A DNA stretch of 64,000 nt from the NCBI GenBank assembly GCA_937949945.1, contig CALFEQ010000121.1:29171-93170 (forward strand), read 5' to 3'. Within the stretch, counting starts at the first letter, position 1, and each line of letters opens with the position of its first letter. The DNA is from an uncultured Myxococcales bacterium (GTDB lineage: Bacteria > Myxococcota_A > Polyangia > Polyangiales > Polyangiaceae). This document shows positions 19,726 through 26,843 of this stretch, one piece after another. A model generated the notes under the pieces. That model had not been told where the DNA came from, ran no database searches, and saw only the letters and a list, made by a program, of their open reading frames with translations. The translations under genes and the position numbers were made by a program.

Positions 19726-19779
19726 ACCGAGCCTTCGACCTCCGATGGTACGCGATGCTGGCCGTCCTGGACGCTCGCC

Positions 19780-21402
19780 TCAGTCGTAGGGATTCGGCGG
19801 TGGCTCGATGGTGGCCACCGGGTTCACGGGACGAGGCTTCTTCTTCATCGTGACCTCGATTTCCTCCTCCGAGGTCGGCGTGATCGTCACGGTCGTGTCT
19901 TGACGCCCGTCGGCTTTCACCAAGACCGTGACGCTGCCGGCGTCGGGCCGCGCGACCCACCGCTGGCCCGCGGGTAGCGCCTCGCCGTTCACGAACAATC
20001 GCGCGCCCTCCGGCACGACGAGGGTGATGCGATCGCTGAGCGCAGGCGTCTCGTCGTCGAGGTCGCCGAGGAAGAGCGCGGGCTGTCCTTGACCGCTCCG
20101 ATCCTCGCCCGCGTCGGGTGCGGCGGAGGCGACCAGCGCGCCCGCGTCGGCCTGCGCGAGGCTCGCGAGCATCGCGCGCTCCTTGCGGGCGGTGCGCACC
20201 CAGGAGAGGACGGCCAGGCCGATGCCGAGGCCGACGAGCACGGCGGCGACGGCGGAGAGCAGGCTCATCCCCTCGCGCTCCTCGCGCGGGCGCGCCCTCC
20301 GATCGATCTCCATCGCGCCCGGCCCGGAGTCGGCGACGGGCGTCACGCGAGGCATCATGTCAGGGAGCGACGGCTGCGGCTCGGGCCACGGCGCATGCGA
20401 CGAGCGCGGCGGCGGAGGCGGGACCGACATGACGCCCGCGGCGCGCGCCTCGATCTCCTCGCGGCAGCGCTCGTGCACCAGGAGCGCGATCTGGTTCTGG
20501 CTCACCGGCGGGCCGCTCGTCGAGAGCCAGCCTTCGAGCGCACGGCGAAGCTGCAGCGCCGTCTCGAAGCGGGCCTCGGGCGAGATCGCCATCGCGCGCA
20601 TCACGATCTTCTCGAGCGCGGGCGGGTATCCGGGGACGACGGCGCTCGGCGGATCGAACGTGCCGTGGATGATCGCCGTCATGATCTGCGGGTCGTTCTC
20701 GCCCACGAAAGGCCTCTTGCCCGTCGTGATCTCGTAGAGGACGACGCCCAGCGAGAAGACGTCGCTGCGCCGATCGAGCCCGCCGCCGACGAGCTGCTCG
20801 GGCGACATGTAACCGAGCTTGCCTTTGAGCTGCCCGGCGAGCGTCACCTGGAGCCGCCCGAGCGCCTTCGCCACGCCGAAGTCCGTGACCTTCACCCGGC
20901 CGTCGAGCGTGAGGAGGATGTTGTGCGGAGAGACGTCGCGGTGGACGACGGAGAGCGGGCGGCCTCGTTCGTCGGTCAGCTCGTGGGCGGCATGGAGGCC
21001 GGCGCACGTCTCGGACACGATCTTCGCCGCGTGCCGGAGCGGGAGCGGCACGCGCGGCGGGTCCTCCATGTCGGGAGGTCCGGGTCGGAGGACGTGTGCG
21101 AGCGACGCACCGTCCACCCACTCCATGACGAGCGTGAGGTGACCTTCGAGCTCGACGAGCTCGAACGTCTCGCAGACGTTCTCGTGGCGGATCCGCGTCG
21201 CGATCCGAGCCTCGTCGAAGAACATGTCGCGGAAGGCGGCGTTCTCCGCGAGCTCGGGCTGCAGCATCTTCAGCGCGTGGATGGCGCCGGTGCTCCGGTG
21301 CCGAGCCGCCCAGACGGACGCCATTCCGCCCGTGCCCACGGGGACGAGCAGCTCGTAGGGGCCGAGGATGCGCCGTGGATGGAGGTCGTCGGCTCTCTGC
21401 AC
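19780..21402 (-). CDS. Membrane-anchored serine/threonine protein kinase (PknB-like)
   Basis: A 540-residue Hanks-type kinase. From the GTG at 21402: glycine loop VGTGGMASVW (22-31), catalytic Lys45 (ALKML), HRDVSPHN catalytic loop, DFG (VTDFGVAKA) and SPEQ activation end, all intact, so it should be active. A transmembrane helix follows (SLLSAVAAVLVGLGIGLAVL), then an extracytoplasmic beta-rich C-terminus with PEGA-like sequence (VVPEGARLFVNGEALPAG). The reading frame stays open to an ATG at 21522, but homology starts near the chosen GTG; the ribosome site is weak for both. It is divergent from the CxxCH operon, with a 212-base gap that probably holds both promoters. Confidence 0.85.
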   Translation of the reverse strand: MQRADDLHPRRILGPYELLVPVGTGGMASVWAARHRSTGAIHALKMLQPELAENAAFRDMFFDEARIATRIRHENVCETFELVELEGHLTLVMEWVDGASLAHVLRPGPPDMEDPPRVPLPLRHAAKIVSETCAGLHAAHELTDERGRPLSVVHRDVSPHNILLTLDGRVKVTDFGVAKALGRLQVTLAGQLKGKLGYMSPEQLVGGGLDRRSDVFSLGVVLYEITTGKRPFVGENDPQIMTAIIHGTFDPPSAVVPGYPPALEKIVMRAMAISPEARFETALQLRRALEGWLSTSGPPVSQNQIALLVHERCREEIEARAAGVMSVPPPPPRSSHAPWPEPQPSLPDMMPRVTPVADSGPGAMEIDRRARPREEREGMSLLSAVAAVLVGLGIGLAVLSWVRTARKERAMLASLAQADAGALVASAAPDAGEDRSGQGQPALFLGDLDDETPALSDRITLVVPEGARLFVNGEALPAGQRWVARPDAGSVTVLVKADGRQDTTVTITPTSEEEIEVTMKKKPRPVNPVATIEPPPNPYD

Positions 21403-21614
21403 CGCGGACCACCAGTATAGGAGGCGCGGGCCATCGACCTCGCGCGAAATCACGATGGGTCGCGAGCGCTCACGATCCACGCCGACGACTCGCACGCCGT
21501 CGCGAACACATGCGCGTTGCACGCATCTTTTCGTTCGCGCCGCACGATCTCCCGCCGTTTGCGCGAAAATCGACGCTACTACACGGGGGCACGGCCGTTG
21601 CTCTTCGGGGGAGC

Positions 21615-22607
21615 ATGGCGTCGCGGGGATGTTCGGGGGCGCGCAAGGGCTTGCGCATGTGGGTCTTTGCGCTCTTGGTGCCGGTGGTCGCGGCGGGCCT
21701 TGCGCTCGTCGACAAGAAGGAGGCGCATGCCGAGGGCGCCGAGGCCGACAAGGCGGAGGCGAACGAGCGCTGCGCGATTCGTCTGGCGATCTCGCTCGTC
21801 GGCAAGAGCCCGGACGAGGCGCTCCTGTCGTCGTCGAACCCGCAGGACCGCGTCGACGAGATGCTCGCGTCGCCGGAGTTCGCCGATCGCTTCGCGCGCT
21901 TCACGAACGCCCAGCTCAACGGCGGTCCGATCGCGAACGCGAACGATGATCCGATCTACTGGCTCGCCAAGCACGTCATCACGCAGAAGCGGCCGTGGTC
22001 CGACCTGTTCGTCGGACGCTACCGGATCACGCCGTCGCCCACGGCCGGCGCCGGGATGATCGTCGAGGACGACCCGGAGGGACTCGGGTACTTCCGCTCC
22101 GAGTCCTGGATGAAGCGCTACGCGGGCAACGAGGAGAAGGGCCTCATGCTCGTCGCGGCCTTCCGCATCGTGCAGAACACGACGGGGCTCGAGCTCACGC
22201 CGTCGGTCGGTAACCCGGGCGACGATCGCAGCGAGGCCGGACGAAAGGCGGACGCGTGCAGGGGCTGCCACTACGACGCGTGGTTCGCGATCGACACCGT
22301 GGCGAACCTCCTGCCCACGCGGACGGGGATGGGCGACGAGATCACGTTCTCGCCGCCGACCGCGGGCCCGCAGAAGCTGTTCGGCAAGACGATCGCGAAC
22401 GATCGCGAGCTCGTCGAGACGCTGGTCGACTCCGACGCCTGGCGCTTCAACCAGTGCCGCGCCGTCTTCCAGTTCCTCTATGGCCGCCCCGAGAACCAGT
22501 GCGAGGCGAAGGTGTTCGACGCGTGCGTCGCCGCCCTCGAAGAGAAGAAGACCATCCAGAGCGCGGTCGCGGCCGTCGCGAAGGATCCCTCGTTCTGCAT
22601 CAACTGA
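21615..22607 (+). CDS. Exported CxxCH (haem c-type) protein
   Basis: A 330-residue protein, first of a three-gene operon. It has an N-terminal signal (MWVFALLVPVVAAGLAL) after a short basic start, then a helical body with one CRGCH motif (C215, C218, H219) that could attach a c-type haem outside the cytoplasm. Start chosen at ATG 21615 behind GGGGGA; ATG 21657 is possible. The layout resembles the secreted cytochrome-domain proteins (DUF1549/1588-type) that pair with DUF1501 proteins in planctomycetes and myxobacteria, but specific domain membership was not confirmed. It probably acts with the next two genes. Confidence 0.75.
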   Translation: MASRGCSGARKGLRMWVFALLVPVVAAGLALVDKKEAHAEGAEADKAEANERCAIRLAISLVGKSPDEALLSSSNPQDRVDEMLASPEFADRFARFTNAQLNGGPIANANDDPIYWLAKHVITQKRPWSDLFVGRYRITPSPTAGAGMIVEDDPEGLGYFRSESWMKRYAGNEEKGLMLVAAFRIVQNTTGLELTPSVGNPGDDRSEAGRKADACRGCHYDAWFAIDTVANLLPTRTGMGDEITFSPPTAGPQKLFGKTIANDRELVETLVDSDAWRFNQCRAVFQFLYGRPENQCEAKVFDACVAALEEKKTIQSAVAAVAKDPSFCIN

Positions 22608-22618
22608 GGAGCACCGCC

Positions 22619-23302
22619 ATGGAGTCGATCAAGCTGGGCTTCGGTCCTTGCCTCTTCGTCACGATGACGGCGCTCCTCGTCGGGGCCTGCGTCGACGAGG
22701 ATCCCAACTCGCTCAAGCGTCGCGGCGGCGCCGGCGACGATCCGAGCGCCGAAGGCGCCGACGAAGGATCGGAGGCGCTGCCCGAGGCGCTCCAGTGCAC
22801 GGTGAAGCCGGAGGGACGCTCGTACGTCCTGTTCGACGGGACGAGGCTCGAGGCCTCGCGGGTCAACGAGAACGCCGGCGTGAACCGCGCGCGCATCAAG
22901 CCGTACGCGGTCATGGCGACCGAGTACGAGCGCGTGCTCGGCCTCGTCCCCGAGGGCATCAAGACGGCCGGCGGCTCGTTCGACGATCCGCCCGAGCGCT
23001 GGTACGCGGAGGGCTCGCACTCCGGCGTCTCCATCAATGCCATCTTCGAGATCTCGTTCGAGGGCTGCCTCGCGTGGGCGAAGGCGGCGCCGGAGCTCGC
23101 GGACGCTCCGACGGACGAGTCGGCGACGGCCGAGTGCACGAAGCTGATGCGCAAGGCGTGGAGCCGGACGCCGTCGCCCGACGAGATCGCGGGCTGCGTC
23201 GATCTCGCCGTGAACAAGCTCGCCTCCCAGTCGGATCCGGCGCGTCGTTGGGCGTACGTCTGCGCGTCGGTGCTGTCGTCGAGCCACTTCCTGACGTTCT
23301 GA
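22619..23302 (+). CDS. Secreted lipoprotein with DUF1592/1595-like tail
   Basis: A 227-residue lipoprotein: signal peptide with lipobox LVGAC (Cys24), then an acidic linker. The C-terminus (ECTKLMRKAWSRTPSPDEI...) resembles the short helical modules found around DUF1592/1595 proteins of secreted cytochrome systems. It lies 11 bases after the CxxCH gene and 9 bases before the DUF1501-like gene, with GAGGAGC before its ATG, so the three are co-expressed. The function is unknown. Confidence 0.75.
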   Translation: MESIKLGFGPCLFVTMTALLVGACVDEDPNSLKRRGGAGDDPSAEGADEGSEALPEALQCTVKPEGRSYVLFDGTRLEASRVNENAGVNRARIKPYAVMATEYERVLGLVPEGIKTAGGSFDDPPERWYAEGSHSGVSINAIFEISFEGCLAWAKAAPELADAPTDESATAECTKLMRKAWSRTPSPDEIAGCVDLAVNKLASQSDPARRWAYVCASVLSSSHFLTF

Positions 23303-23311
23303 GGTGCCACC

Positions 23312-24607
23312 ATGAAGAAGCTCTTCGGTCAGAACCGAGAACGCGGGCTCGAGCTCTCCCGGCGAGGGCTCCTGAAGGGCGCGCTCGCCGTCGCGGGCGC
23401 CGCCGCCGGAGCGCGCCTCGCCGGTCCGCTCGTCGGCAGGGCCGGCGCCGCGCCGAACGGCGAGACCTCGCACTTCGTGCACATCTTCTTCAACGGCGGC
23501 CTCAACGCGCTCTTCGCCGGGTGCGCGGACAAGTTCCTCACCGGCAACGTCTTCGGCGTCACGAGCAGCAACATCCTCGAGGTCGGCGACGGCGTCTTCA
23601 CCGACAAGGGGACCTTCGGCACGCTCCCGAAGTTCGCGCTCGATCACTGGGCCGCGATCGGGATCCGGCACGGCAACGCGCTCCACACGACGCCGCAGAA
23701 CCTCCGCTCCGGCGGCGAGCGCGCGCTCCTCGTCAACGGATCGAAGTGCTACCTGAACGAGCTCGCCTACTACATGGGCGGCGACTCCGCCTTCAAGGCC
23801 GTATACTTCGGCGACCGCGCGCCGGCGTACCAGGCGCAGCCGAAGTTCCAGGACGTCCCGCTCGAGCGCGTGTCCGATCTCAAGAACGCGCTGCGCGCGG
23901 CGGGCGGCGACGGCCCCGATCCGGACGCCCCCGAGCGCGAGCCTGCGGCGATGGCGCTCGAGACGTCGGCGGCGATCTCGCAGCGTCAGATCGGCACCAA
24001 CCCGGGACGGCTCTCGCCGCTCACCGACGCGTACGACTCGGCCGTCGCCTCGTTGAGGAAGCCGCTGCCGCCGCCGGTCACGTTCGAGGAGATCGACAAG
24101 GCCTACGGCCTCGGCGGCAGGAGCAGCGTCAACAGCTTCGCCGCGATGCTCGCCGGCGCGGAGATCATGATCCGCGCGGCGAACACGAACGTGATCAACA
24201 TCTGCGACTTCGGCCTCGCGTCGTGGGACTTCCACCAGGTCTCCGGCGGCCGCTCGCTCAACGGCACGTACTCCCGCAACAAGCTGACCGGCACGGGCGG
24301 CTTCAGCGGCAACCGCATCGCGCCCATCCGCACGTTCATCTCGCGGATGCTGAACACGCCGGGCCGCAACGTCGTCGTCGCCATCTCCGGCGAGCTCGTG
24401 CGCCTGCCGAACGGCGATCACGGCGACGGCACGCTGGCGATGCTCTTCGGCAAATACGTCAAGCGCGGCCTCAGCTTCCCGGTGAACTCGCAGGCGCGCT
24501 TCTCGCCGAGCACGCCGGGCCCGAAGGGCTTCTGGGCCGCCGTCGCCGCGGCGCTCAAGGTGCCGGGGCAGCCGTTCGGCGCGAATCCGCATCCTCTCAT
24601 CGTGTGA
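23312..24607 (+). CDS. Tat-exported DUF1501-like protein
   Basis: A 431-residue protein with a twin-arginine signal (LSRRGLLKG, then a hydrophobic AVAGAAAGA core), so it is exported folded, usually with a cofactor. The body resembles DUF1501 proteins (HFVHIFFNGGLNALF..., later WDFHQVSGG and VVVAISGELVRLPNGDHGDG), an alkaline-phosphatase/sulfatase-fold family whose members commonly sit next to cytochrome-like secreted proteins. The biochemical role of the family is not settled. It is the last gene of the operon; a 20-bp perfect hairpin lies about 85 bases downstream. Confidence 0.8.
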   Translation: MKKLFGQNRERGLELSRRGLLKGALAVAGAAAGARLAGPLVGRAGAAPNGETSHFVHIFFNGGLNALFAGCADKFLTGNVFGVTSSNILEVGDGVFTDKGTFGTLPKFALDHWAAIGIRHGNALHTTPQNLRSGGERALLVNGSKCYLNELAYYMGGDSAFKAVYFGDRAPAYQAQPKFQDVPLERVSDLKNALRAAGGDGPDPDAPEREPAAMALETSAAISQRQIGTNPGRLSPLTDAYDSAVASLRKPLPPPVTFEEIDKAYGLGGRSSVNSFAAMLAGAEIMIRAANTNVINICDFGLASWDFHQVSGGRSLNGTYSRNKLTGTGGFSGNRIAPIRTFISRMLNTPGRNVVVAISGELVRLPNGDHGDGTLAMLFGKYVKRGLSFPVNSQARFSPSTPGPKGFWAAVAAALKVPGQPFGANPHPLIV

Positions 24608-24692
24608 TCACACCGACTTCGACTCGGCCGGCTCGCCCGGCGCGCGCGGCGTCTCCACCGAACGTCGCGTCCTCCGCGGCGCGCGAGCCAGT

Positions 24693-24747
24693 CCCTCGTG
24701 CCTCCGTGACGAGCTGCCTCCTCCTCGTCGTCACGGAGGCACGAGGG
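24693..24747. repeat. Perfect 20-bp inverted repeat (hairpin)
   Basis: Arms 24693-24712 and 24728-24747 are perfectly complementary over 20 bases, with a 15-base loop. It lies between the DUF1501-like gene and the oxygenase-like gene, in otherwise empty sequence (24608-24805). There is no U-tract on either strand, so it may be a transcript-stabilising or Rho-assisted end structure, or a remnant of a small mobile element. Confidence 0.6.
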
Positions 24748-24805
24748 CCCGGGCCGGCTGCTTTCGGCGCCGTGGCGCTTGCTGCACGCGCGGCGCGCCC
24801 GCAAG

Positions 24806-25552
24806 ATGCCCGCGCCCATGAACGCGGAGCTGATCCGTCGCGTCGACACCGCCGCCGGGGCGTTCGCCGCGCTCGCGTCGTCGTGCGCGGTCGTCGTCGA
24901 GCGGTGCTTCTCGGAGGAGCGCTGCGCCGAATGGGTCCGCGGCGTGTACGCGGCTCGCGACCGGTGGACGCACGATTTCGGCGGCGAGCAGTTCTGTCTC
25001 GGGCGTGCGTTCTACACGCATTTCGAGGAGGGGCGGAGCGCCGAGTACTTCGCCGACGCCGCGCGCTCGGACGCGCTCGTCGAGGAGTACGCGCCGGGGC
25101 TGCAGCAGGCGATGCGCGACCTCGTCGCGACCGTCATCGGCGACACGCGCGTGGTGCCGCGGCGAGGGTGGTGCGGCCCCGGCGTGCACGTGTTTCCGCC
25201 GGGCGGGCCCGTCGCGTCGCGCGGCGGCGTCGTGCACTTCGACACCGAAGGGCTCGCGGCGCATCACGCGCGGCAGCGGCGGCCTGCGATCTCGATCGTC
25301 GCGATGCTCCAGGCGCCGGAGAGCGACGGCGGGCTCCGCGTCTGGGACGTGCGCTACGAGGGGCACGACCATCCCACCGACGAAGAGCTCGCGCGGCCGA
25401 GCGCCGTCGTGACGTACCAGACGGGCGACGTCGTCTTGTTCGAGAGCTACCGCCTGCACCAGATCCAGCCGTTCGGCGGATCGCGCGAGCGCATCAGCGC
25501 CACGGTCCACGCCGCCCAGATCGACGTCGGGCTCTGGGAGTGCTGGTTCTGA
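24806..25552 (+). CDS. Fe(II)/2-oxoglutarate-dependent oxygenase-like protein
   Basis: A 248-residue soluble protein. A jelly-roll core is indicated by the likely facial triad HFD (in VVHFDTEG), then H in RLHQIQPF, and the 2OG-binding Arg in RERISATVH. These match the HxD...H...R order of Fe(II)/2OG oxygenases of the prolyl-hydroxylase type. The substrate is unknown and no pathway genes adjoin. Start uncertain: ATG 24806 or 24818, neither with a clear ribosome site. It is preceded by the 20-bp hairpin. Confidence 0.72.
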   Translation: MPAPMNAELIRRVDTAAGAFAALASSCAVVVERCFSEERCAEWVRGVYAARDRWTHDFGGEQFCLGRAFYTHFEEGRSAEYFADAARSDALVEEYAPGLQQAMRDLVATVIGDTRVVPRRGWCGPGVHVFPPGGPVASRGGVVHFDTEGLAAHHARQRRPAISIVAMLQAPESDGGLRVWDVRYEGHDHPTDEELARPSAVVTYQTGDVVLFESYRLHQIQPFGGSRERISATVHAAQIDVGLWECWF

Positions 25553-25578
25553 CCTCGCGGCGCGCGCGCGGCGCCCGC

Positions 25579-25914
25579 TCAGCGCGCGTGGAGGCGCGAG
25601 TCGGCGGTGTGGTCGCGATCGCGAAGATCGCTGGTCGTGTCGGTCGCGAGGAGCTGATCGCTCGTCGGGCTCGCCTCGGTCTCGGGCAGCACCGGGCGGA
25701 TGTCGTCGAGGCCGTTCGTCTTGAGCACGGCCTCCGCGGCGACGAGCGACACGCCGAAGGTCGCCGCTCCCATCGCGGCGAAGATGGCGAGTTTCGCCAA
25801 GCTCACCCCCAGGGTCTCCTCGATTCGCCGTTTCGGCCGAAGCTCCCGCGCCGGACCCTCCGTCCTGCGCGCGGTCGGCACGACGCGGGCCCGCGTCGAC
25901 GTTCCGATCATCAT
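25579..25914 (-). CDS. Small single-pass membrane protein
   Basis: A 111-residue protein with one central hydrophobic helix (LAKLAIFAAMGAATFGVSLVAAEAVL) flanked by a basic N-terminus and an acidic/polar C-terminus. The ATG at 25914 has GGAGGACGAGGGCG upstream, a good ribosome site. It is not recognised as a family. It lies next to the hydrogenase locus but is separated from it by about 280 bases, so a link is not shown. Confidence 0.65.
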   Translation of the reverse strand: MMIGTSTRARVVPTARRTEGPARELRPKRRIEETLGVSLAKLAIFAAMGAATFGVSLVAAEAVLKTNGLDDIRPVLPETEASPTSDQLLATDTTSDLRDRDHTADSRLHAR

Positions 25915-26197
25915 CGCCCTCGTCCTCCCGTGAGTCGATCTCCGCCGGGCCGGGCATCTGCACGGGCTGCGCCACCTCGCGCACGCGGAGGCTCCGGCGG
26001 TACGTCGCGTTCGACGTGTCGTTTCGCCTCGACGCACGCGCCTTCGAGCGTGCAAGCCACACGAGCGAACAGGAAACCCGTTCACTGTGGACAAGCCGGG
26101 GCGGCGGGCGCCGCTGTCGCTCTTCGCAGGTTCTCCACAGCTTGACGACAGCTCGCCTGCCGCGGTCTTTCGCGCCACACGCCCGCGGGCTCGGTGC
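25915..26197. other. Non-coding gap between small membrane gene and hydrogenase locus
   Basis: There is no supportable gene. It should carry the promoter of the minus-strand small membrane gene. Two DnaA-box-like 9-mers (26086-26094 and 26131-26139, each one mismatch from TTATCCACA, inverted) are present, but no AT-rich unwinding region. Confidence 0.4.
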
Positions 26198-26362
26198 TCA
26201 CATGCTGCGGAGGCGGAGGTAGCGGCGGAGCGAAGGGAGCTCCTTCGCGAAGATGACGAGGCCCACCGCCGTCAGGGCTCCGAGCACGAACACGGCCGCG
26301 CGCGAGAGGCCCGCTTCAGCGCGGCGTCTTCTTCTCCAGCCCGAGCTTCTTCTCCAGTCCAT
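26198..26362 (-). CDS. 54-residue membrane peptide of the hydrogenase locus (DUF6893-like)
   Basis: A small gene at the 3' end of the minus-strand hydrogenase arm. It has a basic N-terminus (Trp/Arg-rich, 1-21), one hydrophobic helix (AAVFVLGALTAVGLVIFAKE), and the tail PSLRRYLRLRSM. The closing RRYLRxRxM pattern after one helix resembles the DUF6893 small proteins reported near actinobacterial hydrogenase genes (from memory, not checked). The ATG at 26362 overlaps the endopeptidase gene by 47 bases, with a GAGGTG-like site before it, implying coupled translation. Starts at GTG codons further in are possible. It could anchor or organise the otherwise soluble hydrogenase. Confidence 0.55.
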   Translation of the reverse strand: MDWRRSSGWRRRRRAEAGLSRAAVFVLGALTAVGLVIFAKELPSLRRYLRLRSM

Positions 26363-26843
26363 GGGACACCTCGGATTCGACGATCCGCCGCACGAGACGT
26401 ACGGCGGGCGACACGGCCTCGCGGACGCGCGGACTGAGCTGCATCCCCTGCTCGAGGGACGAAGGCTCGCACCCGACGATCCGCGTCGGCGGAAGGCTGC
26501 CTCCGAGCGCGGAGAGCGCCGCGAGCACGGCGGACGGGCTCATGGCGTGCGCGTCGGGAGGCGCGACGAGCGCTTGGGCGTCGAGGTCCGGGTCGATGAC
26601 GTACAGCGTCCCGGGCTCTCCGCCGCGCGCCATCGCGTCGACGAGCACGAAGAGATCCAGCGGCGGCGGGCTCGAGAGCTCGAACGCGAGGTGCAGCGAT
26701 CGGACGCCGAAGTCGACGACCTCGAGCCACGGCGGCAGATCCTCTTCCCGCAGGCGCCGGACGACCTCGACGCCGAACCCGTCGTCGCCGAAGAAGACGT
26801 TCCCCACGCCCGCCACGAGGGCGCGCCTTTTGGTGTGCGTCAT
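26316..26843 (-). CDS. [NiFe]-hydrogenase maturation endopeptidase (HyaD/HupD family)
   Basis: A 175-residue protease that removes the C-terminal tail of the large subunit once nickel is inserted. The family motif GVGNVFFGDDGFG gives the Ni-sensing Glu/Asp position (here Asp), followed by VVDFGVRSLHLAFEL and LFVLVDAM, the conserved metal-binding region with a second Asp. Length matches the family. The ATG at 26843 overlaps the end of the DUF5947-type gene (26840-26843). Its predicted substrate, with a 27-residue tail after DPCLPCGVH, is encoded on the plus strand of this locus. Confidence 0.9.
   Translation of the reverse strand: MTHTKRRALVAGVGNVFFGDDGFGVEVVRRLREEDLPPWLEVVDFGVRSLHLAFELSSPPPLDLFVLVDAMARGGEPGTLYVIDPDLDAQALVAPPDAHAMSPSAVLAALSALGGSLPPTRIVGCEPSSLEQGMQLSPRVREAVSPAVRLVRRIVESEVSHGLEKKLGLEKKTPR

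Noticed and set aside
26086..26139. Two inverted DnaA-box-like 9-mers (TTGTCCACA and TTCTCCACA)
   Set aside because: Each has one mismatch, there is no AT-rich unwinding element, and no dnaA, dnaN or gidA gene is nearby; chance occurrence is more likely than an origin.
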